This document shows, piece after piece, positions 52,169-60,996 of a stretch of DNA of 64,000 bases. Numbering within the stretch: position 1 is the first letter of the stretch; each line of letters begins with the position of its first letter. Made by a program: the position numbers and the translations under genes. Below the pieces are notes generated by a model. It was not told the origin of the DNA. It ran no database searches and saw only the letters and a program-made list of their open reading frames with translations. The stretch spans positions 62,001 to 126,000 of the forward strand of contig DASYFT010000005.1 in NCBI GenBank assembly GCA_036498265.1, in the 5' to 3' direction. This DNA comes from Palsa-744 sp036498265 (GTDB taxonomy: Bacteria > Actinomycetota > Thermoleophilia > Solirubrobacterales > Solirubrobacteraceae).

Positions 52169-53065
52169 ATGAGCGACCCGGCAGCAACGCAGGCGGCGGC
52201 CCCCGGCGGCGGAGACTTCGAGCAGATAGCCACCGATCTGGCCGACGGCGTGCTCACGATCACCCTGAACCGCCCCGAGCGCCTGAACGCGTGGACCGCG
52301 ACGATGGCAGCCGAGCTGATGGCGGCGTTCGACCGTGCCGACGCCGACGACGCGGTTCGCGCCATCGTGGTCACGGGCGCCGGGCGCGGCTTCTGCGCAG
52401 GCGCCGACCTGGGGGCCGGTGGCGAGACCTTCGACCACCGCGCGAGGGGGCAGGCGGAGGCGGTCCCGCGTGACAACGGCGGCCAGTTCACATTGCGGGT
52501 GTTCGACTCGACGAAGCCCGTGATCGCCGCCATCAACGGCCCGGCCGTCGGCGTGGGGGCGACGATGACCCTCCCGATGGACATCCGCCTTGCAGCCGAG
52601 GACGCGCGCATAGGCTTCGTGTTCACCCGTCGTGGCATCGTCCCGGAGGCGTGCTCCAGCTGGTTCCTGCCGCGCGTCGTGGGCATCAGCCGCGCGATGG
52701 AGTGGGTCGCGACCGGCCGGGTGTTCTCTGCCCGGGAGGCGCTGGAGGGGGGTCTCGTGCGAAGCCTGCATCCGGCCGGCGAGCTGCTGGAGGCCGCGCG
52801 GGCGATCGGCCGCGAGATCGCCGAGAACACCTCGCCGGTGTCCGTCGCGCTGGCCCGCCGGCTGATGTGGCGGATGCTGGGGGCGGAGCATCCGGTGCTC
52901 GCCCACCGGGCCGACTCGCGCGGGATGCTGTCGCGCGGCCGGTCAGCCGACGCGGTGGAGGGAGTCACGTCGTTCCTGGAGAAGCGCCCGGCCCGGTTCC
53001 CCGATCGCGTGAGCGAAGGGCTGCCGGAGATCATGCCGGGGTGGGAGGCACCCGGGTTCGAGTAG
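52169..53065 (+). CDS. Enoyl-CoA hydratase/isomerase 2
   Basis: 298 aa. GRGFCAGADLGAGG and INGPAVGVGATMTLPMDIRLAA give the crotonase oxyanion hole; FVFTRRGIVPEACSSWFLPRVVG contains the catalytic Glu position (IVPEA) of true hydratases. It should work on short- to medium-chain or aromatic enoyl-CoA. It forms an operon with the PfkB gene (four-base gap) but not with the first hydratase gene, which is on the other strand. Confidence 0.92.
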   Translation: MSDPAATQAAAPGGGDFEQIATDLADGVLTITLNRPERLNAWTATMAAELMAAFDRADADDAVRAIVVTGAGRGFCAGADLGAGGETFDHRARGQAEAVPRDNGGQFTLRVFDSTKPVIAAINGPAVGVGATMTLPMDIRLAAEDARIGFVFTRRGIVPEACSSWFLPRVVGISRAMEWVATGRVFSAREALEGGLVRSLHPAGELLEAARAIGREIAENTSPVSVALARRLMWRMLGAEHPVLAHRADSRGMLSRGRSADAVEGVTSFLEKRPARFPDRVSEGLPEIMPGWEAPGFE

Positions 53066-53084
53066 GCGCGGGCGGCGCCTGCGC

Positions 53085-55733
53085 TCAGAGTGCCGGCAGC
53101 CGCTGGACCAGCGACAGGACCGGGGCGAACAGGTCGCCGCGCGCCCGGACCCGCTCGAGCACCTCGGGCGCTTCGAAGGCGAGCTTCGCCGGGTCGCCGG
53201 CCTCGAGTGCCGCTCGGACCTCGTCCCATTCGACGGGCGTGGATGCCGTCGGGCGCTCGTGGGCGCGCAGCGAGTAGACGCAGACAGTCGTCTTGTTGCG
53301 GTCGTTCTGGCTCCAGTCGATCAGCACCTTGCCCGTGCGCCTGACCTTCGTCATCCGCGAGACCACCAGGTCGGGTTCGCTGTGCTCGAACATCTCTGCC
53401 ACAGCCCTCGCGAACGGCTTGGTCTGATCGAATGTCACCTCCGGCGTGTTCAGCGGCACGTAAAGCTGAAGGCCCTTGGACCCGGAGGTCTTGGCGAAGC
53501 TCTCGAGCCCCAGGTTCTCGAACATGCCCCGCAGCGCGAGCCCGACGCGGCAGCACTCCACGATCGTTGCGGGGGCTCCCGGGTCGAGGTCGAAGACGAG
53601 CGTCGTCGGCCGGTCGATCGCCTCGGCGCGCGCGAGCGGGGTGTGCAGCTCGATCGCGGCGAGGTTCGCCAGCCATATCAGCGTCGCAAGGTCGTCCACC
53701 ACCGTGTAGTCGATCGGCTTGCGCTCGCTCGGGAGCGTCACCGTTCGCACCCAGTCGGGGGCGTGTGAAGGGGTCTGCTTCTGGAAGAAGGACTTGCCCT
53801 CCACGCCGTCCGGCCAGCGCGTGACCGTCAGCGCGCGGTCCTGCAGGTGCGGAAGCATGGCCGGCGCGATCGCCGCGTAGTACTCGATGACCTGGCGCTT
53901 GGTGAACCCCACCTTCGGATAGAGCACCTTGTCGAGGTTCGAGAGCTTCAGCTCGTGGCCGCCGACCTCGACGATCGCGCTCTTGGCGGGAGGGGGCGGC
54001 ACCGAGAAGGCCGCTTCCTCGCTCTCCTCGCCTTCCTGTTCGGCCGCCTCCGGGACCCCGGTGAGGTCCTCGCGGACCACCTCCGAGGGATCCTTGTCCT
54101 CGCGAGTCCCCTTGTACGAGGGCTGGCGCAGGTTGCCGCCGCGGGTCCACTCCCTGAACTCGACCTCGGCGACCACACGTGGCTCGACGAACACTGCCTC
54201 CCGCGGGGGGCGCTCGCCGAGATCGAACGGGGAGGTCTCGCGCCGCAGGGGGGACAGCAGCTTCGAGAGGCGCTCGAGCTCCTGCTCGGTGAAGCCGGTG
54301 CCGACCCGACCGACGTAGCGCAGCCTGCCGTCGGGTTCGTAGACGCCGAGGAGCAGCGCGCCGATGCTCTCCTGGCGTCTGCCCTTGCCGGGCAGCCAGC
54401 CTCCGATCACGAACTCCTGGCGGCCGAAGCTCTTGATCTTGATCCAATCCCGCGTGCGGGCGCCGGGCTGGTACGTGGAGGTGAGGCGCTTGGCGACCAC
54501 CCCCTCGAGGCCCTGCCGGCGGGTGGCCTCGAGCAGCGCTTTTCCTTCGCCCACGACGTGCTCCGGCGTCTGCCAGTGCTCGCCGTTCAGCCGTAGCGAC
54601 ATCAGCCGCTCGCGGCGCTCGAGGTAGGGCAGGTCCATCAGCGAGTGCCCGTCGAGCCACAGCAGGTCGAAGATCACGTAGGTCACAGGCGTGCTGGTGG
54701 CAAGGCGTTTCGCCTGCGCCCTGGAGCCCACGTGCATGCGCGGCTGCAGCGCGCCGAAGCTCGGCCGGCCCTCGCTGTCGAAGGCGACGATCTCGCCGTC
54801 GAGCACCGCGCTGTGCGAGCTGAGCGCCCGGTTGAGCCGCCCCAGCTCCGGATAGCTGTCGGTGATCTCTTTCAGGTTGCGGCTCTCCAGGCGCAGCTCC
54901 CCCGGCTCGGAGTAGCCCATCGCCCGTACCCCGTCCCACTTGATCTCGAACGCCCACCGGCTCTCGTCCGAGGGGATCTCGCCCTGGCGGGCGAGCATCG
55001 GCTTGACGTGCGAGGGCATCGGTTCCCGCTCTGGATCGGCCGGGGGATCCATCCGGTGGATCAGCCAGTTCTTCGGGTTCTGGCCCTTGTCGATCGGGAA
55101 CAGCGCGTAGCGGGCGTCGAGGCGCTCGCCGTGGAGCCAGACCTCGATCTTGCGCGGCTCCCACTTCAGTACGTCGTAGGTGCCGTGATCCCAGATCCTC
55201 ATCGGCCCGGCGCCGTACTCACCCTTCGGTATCTCGCCTTCGAAATCGAGGTACTCGATCGGGTGGTCCTCCGTGTGCACCGCCAGATGGTTCTCCTTGG
55301 GTGCCTCAGGGAGGCCCTTCGGGATCGCGAACGAGGCGAGCACGCCGTCGCGCTCCAGGCGCAGGTCCCAGTGCAGGCTGGTTGCGCTGTGCTCGTGGAT
55401 CACGAACCGGCCGCCGTCCGTCCGCGCGACCTTCCCGCCTGAGGGCTCCGGCGTCACGGCGAAATCCCGTTTGGCGCTGTACTGCTTCAGCTGGGCGGCG
55501 TCCTTGACCTTCTTCCTCCGCGCCGTCCCGGTCGTCCCTGCGGCCGGTTTCGTCCGTGCGGCCGCTTTCGTGCCCGTGGCCGGTTTCGTCCGTGCGGCCG
55601 CTTTCGTGCCCGTGGCCGCTTTCGTCCCTGCCGTCCGCTTCGCGCGAGTGGCCTTCTTCGTCCCCTCGACCGCTTTCGTCCCGGCGGCCTTCCTCGTGCC
55701 GTCGCCCTGCGTGCCTGCGCGGCGCGCCGGCAC
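53085..55733 (-). CDS. ligD: ATP-dependent DNA ligase LigD (NHEJ)
   Basis: 882 aa from GTG 55733, which touches the Ku stop with no gap. An Ala/Lys/Thr-rich repeat tail (1-80) leads to the 3'-phosphoesterase domain (about 90-230, FVIHEHSATSLHWDLRLE), the ligase domain (about 243-540) with nucleophile Lys 265 in EIKWDGVRA and LEGVVAKR, and the polymerase/primase domain (about 600-880) with catalytic Asp 715 and 717 in VFDLDPG. The order PE-LIG-POL is like Pseudomonas LigD and unlike mycobacterial POL-PE-LIG. It repairs double-strand breaks with Ku. Confidence 0.97.
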   Translation of the reverse strand: MPARRAGTQGDGTRKAAGTKAVEGTKKATRAKRTAGTKAATGTKAAARTKPATGTKAAARTKPAAGTTGTARRKKVKDAAQLKQYSAKRDFAVTPEPSGGKVARTDGGRFVIHEHSATSLHWDLRLERDGVLASFAIPKGLPEAPKENHLAVHTEDHPIEYLDFEGEIPKGEYGAGPMRIWDHGTYDVLKWEPRKIEVWLHGERLDARYALFPIDKGQNPKNWLIHRMDPPADPEREPMPSHVKPMLARQGEIPSDESRWAFEIKWDGVRAMGYSEPGELRLESRNLKEITDSYPELGRLNRALSSHSAVLDGEIVAFDSEGRPSFGALQPRMHVGSRAQAKRLATSTPVTYVIFDLLWLDGHSLMDLPYLERRERLMSLRLNGEHWQTPEHVVGEGKALLEATRRQGLEGVVAKRLTSTYQPGARTRDWIKIKSFGRQEFVIGGWLPGKGRRQESIGALLLGVYEPDGRLRYVGRVGTGFTEQELERLSKLLSPLRRETSPFDLGERPPREAVFVEPRVVAEVEFREWTRGGNLRQPSYKGTREDKDPSEVVREDLTGVPEAAEQEGEESEEAAFSVPPPPAKSAIVEVGGHELKLSNLDKVLYPKVGFTKRQVIEYYAAIAPAMLPHLQDRALTVTRWPDGVEGKSFFQKQTPSHAPDWVRTVTLPSERKPIDYTVVDDLATLIWLANLAAIELHTPLARAEAIDRPTTLVFDLDPGAPATIVECCRVGLALRGMFENLGLESFAKTSGSKGLQLYVPLNTPEVTFDQTKPFARAVAEMFEHSEPDLVVSRMTKVRRTGKVLIDWSQNDRNKTTVCVYSLRAHERPTASTPVEWDEVRAALEAGDPAKLAFEAPEVLERVRARGDLFAPVLSLVQRLPAL
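55542..55630. repeat. 36-bp tandem repeat (two perfect copies plus part)
   Basis: Two identical 36-base units (55542-55577 and 55578-55613) and a partial third encode the alternating TKAAARTKPATG-type residues of the LigD N-terminal tail. The perfect identity points to recent slippage; copy number may differ between strains. Confidence 0.8.
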
Positions 55734-56642
55734 CTAGCGCTTCGCGGCCGCCCGCGAAGGTCCGGGTTTCTTCGCGGCCGGTTTTTTCGCCGCCGGTTTT
55801 CCGGCGGGTTTCCTGGCGGCCGGTTTCTTGCGTTTCTCGCCGCCGTCGCCGTCGCCGGCCGCACGGACCGCGTCGAGGCTCGCCTTCAGCGCGCTCATCA
55901 GGTCGGGGGCCGGCGCCGCCACCTCCTCGGCCGGAGGCTGCACCGCGATCTCCTTGCCTTCGGCCTTGCGCTCGATCAGGGAGAGCACCTCCGCACGGTA
56001 AGTGTCGCGGAACTTGTCCGGTTCGAAGTCGGCGGCCAGCGACTCGATCAGCTGCTCGGCGATCTCGAGCTCGCGCTTGGTCGTTTTGACGTCTGCGGCC
56101 TCTTTGATCTCGTCGAGACGATCGGGCGGCAGCACTTCGTCGGGGAAGAGCATCGTCGCCATTCCCAGGGCGATGCCCATGGGGCGGACCGCCACGAGCT
56201 GTTCCTTGGATCGGATGACGACCCGCGCGATGGCCACCCTGCCCGTCTCCTCCATCGCCTCCAGCAGCAGCCTGTAGGGCTTCGCGCCCCCCGGACCTGG
56301 TGCGAGGTAGTACGGGTGGTCGTAGTAGATCGGGTCGATCTGCGACAGCTCGACGAACTCCTCGATCTCGATCGTCTTGGTTTTCCTGGGCTCGAGCGCG
56401 TCGAGCTCGGCCGGCTCGATCCTCACGTAGCGGTCGGGCGCGATCTCGTAGCCTTTGACGATCTCCTGGTAGGGGACCTCTTCGTCGGTCTGTGGATCGA
56501 CGCGCTTCTGCGCCACACGGATGCCGGTCTTGCCGGACAGCTGGTGGAAGCGCACGGTCTTGCGGTCCACCGCGCTGTAGAGCTTGACGGGCACGGTGAC
56601 CAGCCCGAAGCTGATAGCGCCGGTCCAGATCGCACGGGGCAT
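55734..56642 (-). CDS. ku: Ku DNA-end-binding protein (NHEJ)
   Basis: 302 aa from ATG 56642. The Ku core (PRAIWTGAISFGLVTVPVKLY, KGYEIAPDRYV, GMATMLFPDEVL, RELEIAEQLIESL) should form the ring that loads on broken DNA ends. The C-terminal 40 residues are Lys/Ala/Pro-rich (KKPAARKPAGKPAAKKPAAK), a basic tail that in other Ku proteins aids DNA binding and sliding. It is followed directly by ligD, making a two-gene NHEJ operon. Confidence 0.97.
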   Translation of the reverse strand: MPRAIWTGAISFGLVTVPVKLYSAVDRKTVRFHQLSGKTGIRVAQKRVDPQTDEEVPYQEIVKGYEIAPDRYVRIEPAELDALEPRKTKTIEIEEFVELSQIDPIYYDHPYYLAPGPGGAKPYRLLLEAMEETGRVAIARVVIRSKEQLVAVRPMGIALGMATMLFPDEVLPPDRLDEIKEAADVKTTKRELEIAEQLIESLAADFEPDKFRDTYRAEVLSLIERKAEGKEIAVQPPAEEVAAPAPDLMSALKASLDAVRAAGDGDGGEKRKKPAARKPAGKPAAKKPAAKKPGPSRAAAKR

Positions 56643-56723
56643 GCCCTCAGTAGTACCACCTCGCGGGATTGCTAACCAGCTCTGCAAAGCGCCTCGCGAC
56701 GCGCCGCGGAAAGTGCGGGCGGC

Positions 56724-57734
56724 TCAGCGGGCGGACGCTGCCGCGGTGCTGCTCTCCCGCAGCGCGGGCAGCACGTGCTCTCCGTAGACGCTGATCGTGC
56801 CCATCGGGTCGGCCTGCCCGATGAGCTGCGTCACGATCACGTCGGGGCCGAGCTCCTGGAGGCCGCGCAGGCGAGCGATGTGCTCCTCGATGTCGGCGCT
56901 CACGATGAAGCCCTCGTGCGCGAACTGCTCGTCGCTCATCCGCTCGTCAGCCAGGCGCTGCATCTGCGCCGGATCGTGGACGTCCTCGCTGTAGACCTCG
57001 GGCAGCTGGGTGGGCTTCCAGCGCCTCGCGCCTGCTTGCACCTGCTCCTGTGAGGCCGCCCATGCGATGGCGCTCTGCAGGATGATCGTCCCGGGCTCGC
57101 GGCCGAGCTCACCGCACGCGGTGCGATATGCCTCGATCACGCCGGGCGCCTGCTCAGGGTCTCCGAGCGTCCAGAGGCCGTCGCCATGTCTCGCAGCGAT
57201 CCGGGCGGCGCGGGGCCCGAACGCGGAGACGTAGAGCTTCGGCCGCGTGGTGGCACGGGTGTAGAGCCTGGCCTCCCGCAGCTGGAACCAGCCGCCGTCC
57301 ATCGTCACGGTCTCGCCGTCCCACAGGCGCGTGATCGCCTCCAGGCCGCGATCGAAGCGCTCGAGCATCGCGGATGGCTCCGGCCAGTCGAGGCCGAGCG
57401 GCACTTCGTTGAGCGCCTCGCCGGAGCCCGCCCCGAGGAACGCCCGGCCGCGGTGGAGCTCCTCGAGGGTCATGAACGCCTGAGCGATCACCGCCGGGTG
57501 GTAGCGATGGATCACCGGCGTCACCGCCGTGCCGAGCGGCCCCCGCGATCCCTGCCCGACGGCGCCGAGCCAGACCCACGCGTGGCCGGACTGCCCGTCC
57601 GGGAACCAGGGCGCGAAGTGGTCCGAGCACCCGATCCCTTCGAACCCGGCCCGCTCTGCCGCACGCGCCTGCTCGAGCAGGACGGACGGCGGGAACTCCT
57701 CGTGCGAGGCCGAGAACCAGATGGCTTGGGTCAT
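56724..57734 (-). CDS. F420-type LLM-class oxidoreductase
   Basis: 336 aa. The luciferase-like TIM barrel with FSASHEEFPPSVLLEQARAAERAGFEGI, GCSDHFAPW and the GAGSGEALNE segment is typical of the F420-dependent G6PDH-like LLM group (TIGR03557 type). It should use F420 (or FMN) for hydride transfer to an organic substrate. Divergent from the P450 gene, 156 bases away. A later YVSAFGPRAARIAARHGDGLW strand supports the F420 group. Confidence 0.88.
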   Translation of the reverse strand: MTQAIWFSASHEEFPPSVLLEQARAAERAGFEGIGCSDHFAPWFPDGQSGHAWVWLGAVGQGSRGPLGTAVTPVIHRYHPAVIAQAFMTLEELHRGRAFLGAGSGEALNEVPLGLDWPEPSAMLERFDRGLEAITRLWDGETVTMDGGWFQLREARLYTRATTRPKLYVSAFGPRAARIAARHGDGLWTLGDPEQAPGVIEAYRTACGELGREPGTIILQSAIAWAASQEQVQAGARRWKPTQLPEVYSEDVHDPAQMQRLADERMSDEQFAHEGFIVSADIEEHIARLRGLQELGPDVIVTQLIGQADPMGTISVYGEHVLPALRESSTAAASAR

Positions 57735-57890
57735 GGTCGATTGCTACCCGTCGCCGGGCAGCCCAGTCACCGCTGCCGGGAGGCTCGGTCGCTGTCGGGT
57801 AGCCGCGCACGGGATGCCCGCCGCAACCCGGACTGGCCAGTCAGCCAGTACCATCGTGTGGGCATCCACCGGGGCGACGAGGAGGTCTTC

Positions 57891-59123
57891 ATGGCAACTG
57901 TCGGGCGTGACATCGCAGGCGTCGAACTCACCGACCGAGAGCACTGGGAGAACGGCCCGCCACTGGAGGTCTTCAAGGAGATGCGCAGCGGCTGTCCGGT
58001 GCACTGGACCGAGAGCTTCGAAGAGTTCCCGGAGGAGGCCGGCTTCTGGTCGGTGACGACTGCTGACGACGTGCACACCGTCAGCCGCGACTGGCGGACC
58101 TACTCCTCCGAAGCGGGTGGCGTCGTGGTGGCCGCGGCCGGCTTCCCAATCGAGCTGGCGCGCGCGATGTTCATCGGCATGGACCCCCCCAAGCACGATC
58201 GCCTGAAGGCGCTCTTCCAGGCGGGCTTCACGCCCAAGCGGATCGCCGATCACGAGGGCGCCATTCGCGAGATCGTCACGCGGGTGCTGGACCGGCTCGA
58301 GGGCCGCGAGCAGTGCGACCTCGTCAACGACGTGGCCCAGCCGGCCGTCTCGCGGGTGATCGGCAGCTTCATGGGGATCCCGGAGGAGGACGACGCGATC
58401 TGGGCGAGACTCATGAACTCGACGCTGGGCGCCGCCGACCCCGAGCTGAACCCGGCCGGGTTCGAGGGCGCCGTCGAGAAAGACGTTCCCGAGATCTTCG
58501 AGCGCTGCCGCAAGCTGATCGCCGCTCGCCTGGAGAACCCTACGGACGATCTCACGACCGTCCTGGTGAACGCCGAAGTCGACGGTCAGAAACTCGAGGA
58601 GCACGAGATCGTGATGGGCTTCTTCCTGCTGGTCGCCGCCGGGAACGACAGCACCAAGGCCACCTACTGCAGCGGCATGCGCGCTCTGATGGAAGACCGC
58701 GAGCAGCTGCAGCTGCTGCTCGACGACCCGACCCTGATACCGGACGCCGTCGAGGAGTCGCTCCGGATGTTCCCCGCGTTCGCGCACTTCCGCCGCACGG
58801 CGACGTGCGACACCGAGCTGCACGGGCAGAAGATCAAGGCAGGCGACAAGGTCGTGATGTGGTACGTCTCATCCAACCGCGACGAGAGCCGCTACGAGGA
58901 GCCTGACCGCTTCGATCTGCGGCGCAAGGCGGAGCACCAGGCCTTCGGCGCGGGGGGCCGGCACTTCTGCCTCGGCACGGCGCTCGCCCGCCTGGAGCTC
59001 AAGGTGCTGCTCGAGGAGACGCTTGCCCGCTACCCGAGAATCGAGATCGCCGGCGCCCCGCGACCGGCGGAATCGCTCTTCCTGAACCAGCTCAAGACGC
59101 TCCCGGTGCGCCTCGCTCCCTGA
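57891..59123 (+). CDS. Cytochrome P450
   Basis: 410 aa from ATG 57891; GAGGAGG lies five bases before it. The I-helix carries LLVAAGNDSTKA, the ExxR pair lies in VEESLRMFP, and the haem-binding loop FGAGGRHFCLG holds the axial Cys 360. Residue content and length fit soluble bacterial CYP124/125/142-like enzymes of steroid or fatty-acid oxidation, but the substrate is not set by the sequence. No ferredoxin or reductase gene is adjacent. Confidence 0.93.
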   Translation: MATVGRDIAGVELTDREHWENGPPLEVFKEMRSGCPVHWTESFEEFPEEAGFWSVTTADDVHTVSRDWRTYSSEAGGVVVAAAGFPIELARAMFIGMDPPKHDRLKALFQAGFTPKRIADHEGAIREIVTRVLDRLEGREQCDLVNDVAQPAVSRVIGSFMGIPEEDDAIWARLMNSTLGAADPELNPAGFEGAVEKDVPEIFERCRKLIAARLENPTDDLTTVLVNAEVDGQKLEEHEIVMGFFLLVAAGNDSTKATYCSGMRALMEDREQLQLLLDDPTLIPDAVEESLRMFPAFAHFRRTATCDTELHGQKIKAGDKVVMWYVSSNRDESRYEEPDRFDLRRKAEHQAFGAGGRHFCLGTALARLELKVLLEETLARYPRIEIAGAPRPAESLFLNQLKTLPVRLAP

Positions 59124-59147
59124 TCCGCGCCGCAGGGCCGACCGCGC

Positions 59148-60155
59148 TCAGACCTGCACGATCACCTTGCCCGTGTTGCCGCCCGTGAACAGCAGGTTCA
59201 GGGCCTCTGGCGCACGCTCCAGCCCCTCGACGAGGTGCTCGGAGGACTTGATCTGGCCCGAGGCCAGCCAGCCCGCCATCTCGGCCTGAGCCTCCGGGAA
59301 GCGCTCCAGGTAGTCCAGGATGAGGAAGCCCTCCATGCGCCCGCGCCTGATGATCAGGCTCCGGTAGTTCGCCGGCCCCGCGAGCGCCCCGCGGTCGTTG
59401 TAGCTGGCGATCGCACCGCAGAGCACGACGCGCCCGCGCATCGCGAGCTGCCCGAGGCAGGCGTCGAGGATCTCGCCTCCGACGTTGTCGAAGTAGAGGT
59501 CGATCCCGTCGGGGGCCAGCTCACGCAGCCGAGCCGCGACATCCTCGCCCTTGTAGTCGATCGTCGCGTCGAAGCCGAGCTCCCCCGCGATCCAGTCGCA
59601 CTTCGTAGCGCCGCCGGCGATCCCGATGACGCGCCCTGCGCCCTTGATCTTCGCGATCTGGCCGACGGTGGAACCGGTGGCACCGGCCGCTCCCGAGACG
59701 ACCACGACGTCGCCCTCCTTCAGGCGGCCCACGTCCAGCAGCCCGAAGTAGGCCGTCATCCCTGTGATCCCGAAGAGGCCGAGCGCCAGCGTCGGCGGAA
59801 CGCCCTCCGGCACGGTCTGCATCGATCGCTCCGCCTCGTCGGCGATCACGTAGTCCTGCCAGCCGGTCATCCCGAACAGCAGGTCGCCCGGGGCGTAGCG
59901 CTCGCTGTTGCTGCTCACCACCTCCGCGATGCCCCCACCGCGCACCACCTCGTCGATCCCGATCGGCGGCAGGTAGCCGGGGGCGTCATCCATCCAGGTC
60001 CTGATCGTGGGATCGATCGACAGGTAGCGCACCCTTGCGAGCGCCTCGCCGGGGCCGGGCTCCGGGACGTCCGTCTCCTCGAGGCGCACCGTCGCCCCGT
60101 CCACCATCCCCGACGGACGCTCGGCCAGGACAAGCCGTCGATTGCGATCGCTCAT
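59148..60155 (-). CDS. MDR/PTGR-type NADP-dependent oxidoreductase
   Basis: 335 aa from ATG 60155. Zinc-free medium-chain reductase with the core VVSGAAGATGSTVGQIAK (nucleotide binding) and SIDPTIRTWMDD of the leukotriene B4 dehydrogenase/curcumin-reductase group. It should reduce alpha,beta-unsaturated carbonyls. Divergent from the second dienelactone hydrolase gene. Confidence 0.92.
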   Translation of the reverse strand: MSDRNRRLVLAERPSGMVDGATVRLEETDVPEPGPGEALARVRYLSIDPTIRTWMDDAPGYLPPIGIDEVVRGGGIAEVVSSNSERYAPGDLLFGMTGWQDYVIADEAERSMQTVPEGVPPTLALGLFGITGMTAYFGLLDVGRLKEGDVVVVSGAAGATGSTVGQIAKIKGAGRVIGIAGGATKCDWIAGELGFDATIDYKGEDVAARLRELAPDGIDLYFDNVGGEILDACLGQLAMRGRVVLCGAIASYNDRGALAGPANYRSLIIRRGRMEGFLILDYLERFPEAQAEMAGWLASGQIKSSEHLVEGLERAPEALNLLFTGGNTGKVIVQV

Positions 60156-60276
60156 CTGATGTCCCCTCCGGCCCCCGGCAGGCGGCCCTCGATTGCACGC
60201 GCCGGACGGCGCGCTGATGATCTTACGGGCGCACGCGTCATCTATGGTCCTCGTCGTGCCCGAGCGGGGAGAGCAC

Positions 60277-60996
60277 ATGGAGGTGGCGGCGGCGGACGGC
60301 GGCGGCCTGCGCGCTGAGCTGTTCCTGCCGACTGGTGATGGCCCGCACCCGGGCGTCGTGGTGCTCCACGAGTCGTTCGGCCTTAACGACGACATCCGGC
60401 GCATAGCCGCGCGTTTCGCAGGAGCCGGCTACGCCGCACTGGCACCGGACCTCTACTCGCACGGAACCCGGATCGTCTGCCTCACCCGCGTTCTGGTGGA
60501 CATGCTCGACGGCGCCACCGCACGCGAGGTCGCCGACATCCACGCGACACGCGACGCGCTCGCCGGACGCGTCGACGTGGATGCGGGGCGCATCGCCGTC
60601 GCCGGGTTCTGCCAGGGCGGTGGCTTCGCGCTGGTCGCCGGCGCCCAGCCCGGCTTCTCCGCCGCGGCGGTCAACTACGGCATGGTTCCGTCCGAGCGCT
60701 CCGCGCTGGACGGCCTGTGTCCCGTCGTCGCCAGCTACGGCGCCAAGGACCAGGTCGTGGGGCGCCGCATGGCCGAGCGCCTCGAGCGCCACCTGGCCGC
60801 GCTCGGCGTGCCCCACGACGTCAAGACATACGAGCAGGCGGGACATTCGTTCTTCTCTCGCGTGGACGGCTGGCAGGGCTGGCTCGCCCGGGTGCCCACG
60901 CCGATGGCCGTCGGCTACAACGAGGAGGCCGCCGAGGACGGTTGGCGGCGGATGCTGGCCTTCTTCGAGGAGCACGTGCGCCCTCACGCGAAGTAG
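60277..60996 (+). CDS. Dienelactone hydrolase family protein 2
   Basis: 239 aa from ATG 60277, chosen because GGGGAG lies five bases upstream; earlier in-frame ATGs lack this. The nucleophile Cys 112 lies in GFCQGGG, and ASYGAKDQVV and QAGHSFFSR hold the acid and His. The HESFGLNDDIRRIAARFA segment is typical. It overlaps the end of the convergent Ca2+/H+ antiporter gene by 13 bases. Confidence 0.9.
   Translation: MEVAAADGGGLRAELFLPTGDGPHPGVVVLHESFGLNDDIRRIAARFAGAGYAALAPDLYSHGTRIVCLTRVLVDMLDGATAREVADIHATRDALAGRVDVDAGRIAVAGFCQGGGFALVAGAQPGFSAAAVNYGMVPSERSALDGLCPVVASYGAKDQVVGRRMAERLERHLAALGVPHDVKTYEQAGHSFFSRVDGWQGWLARVPTPMAVGYNEEAAEDGWRRMLAFFEEHVRPHAK

Noticed and set aside
51946..55164. Open frame of over 1000 codons on the minus strand
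   Set aside because: It is an out-of-frame reading of LigD and antisense of the second enoyl-CoA hydratase and PfkB genes; the real frames show catalytic motifs.
55542..55630. CRISPR-like short repeat
   Set aside because: The 36-bp units are tandem without spacers and lie in frame in LigD; no cas genes anywhere.
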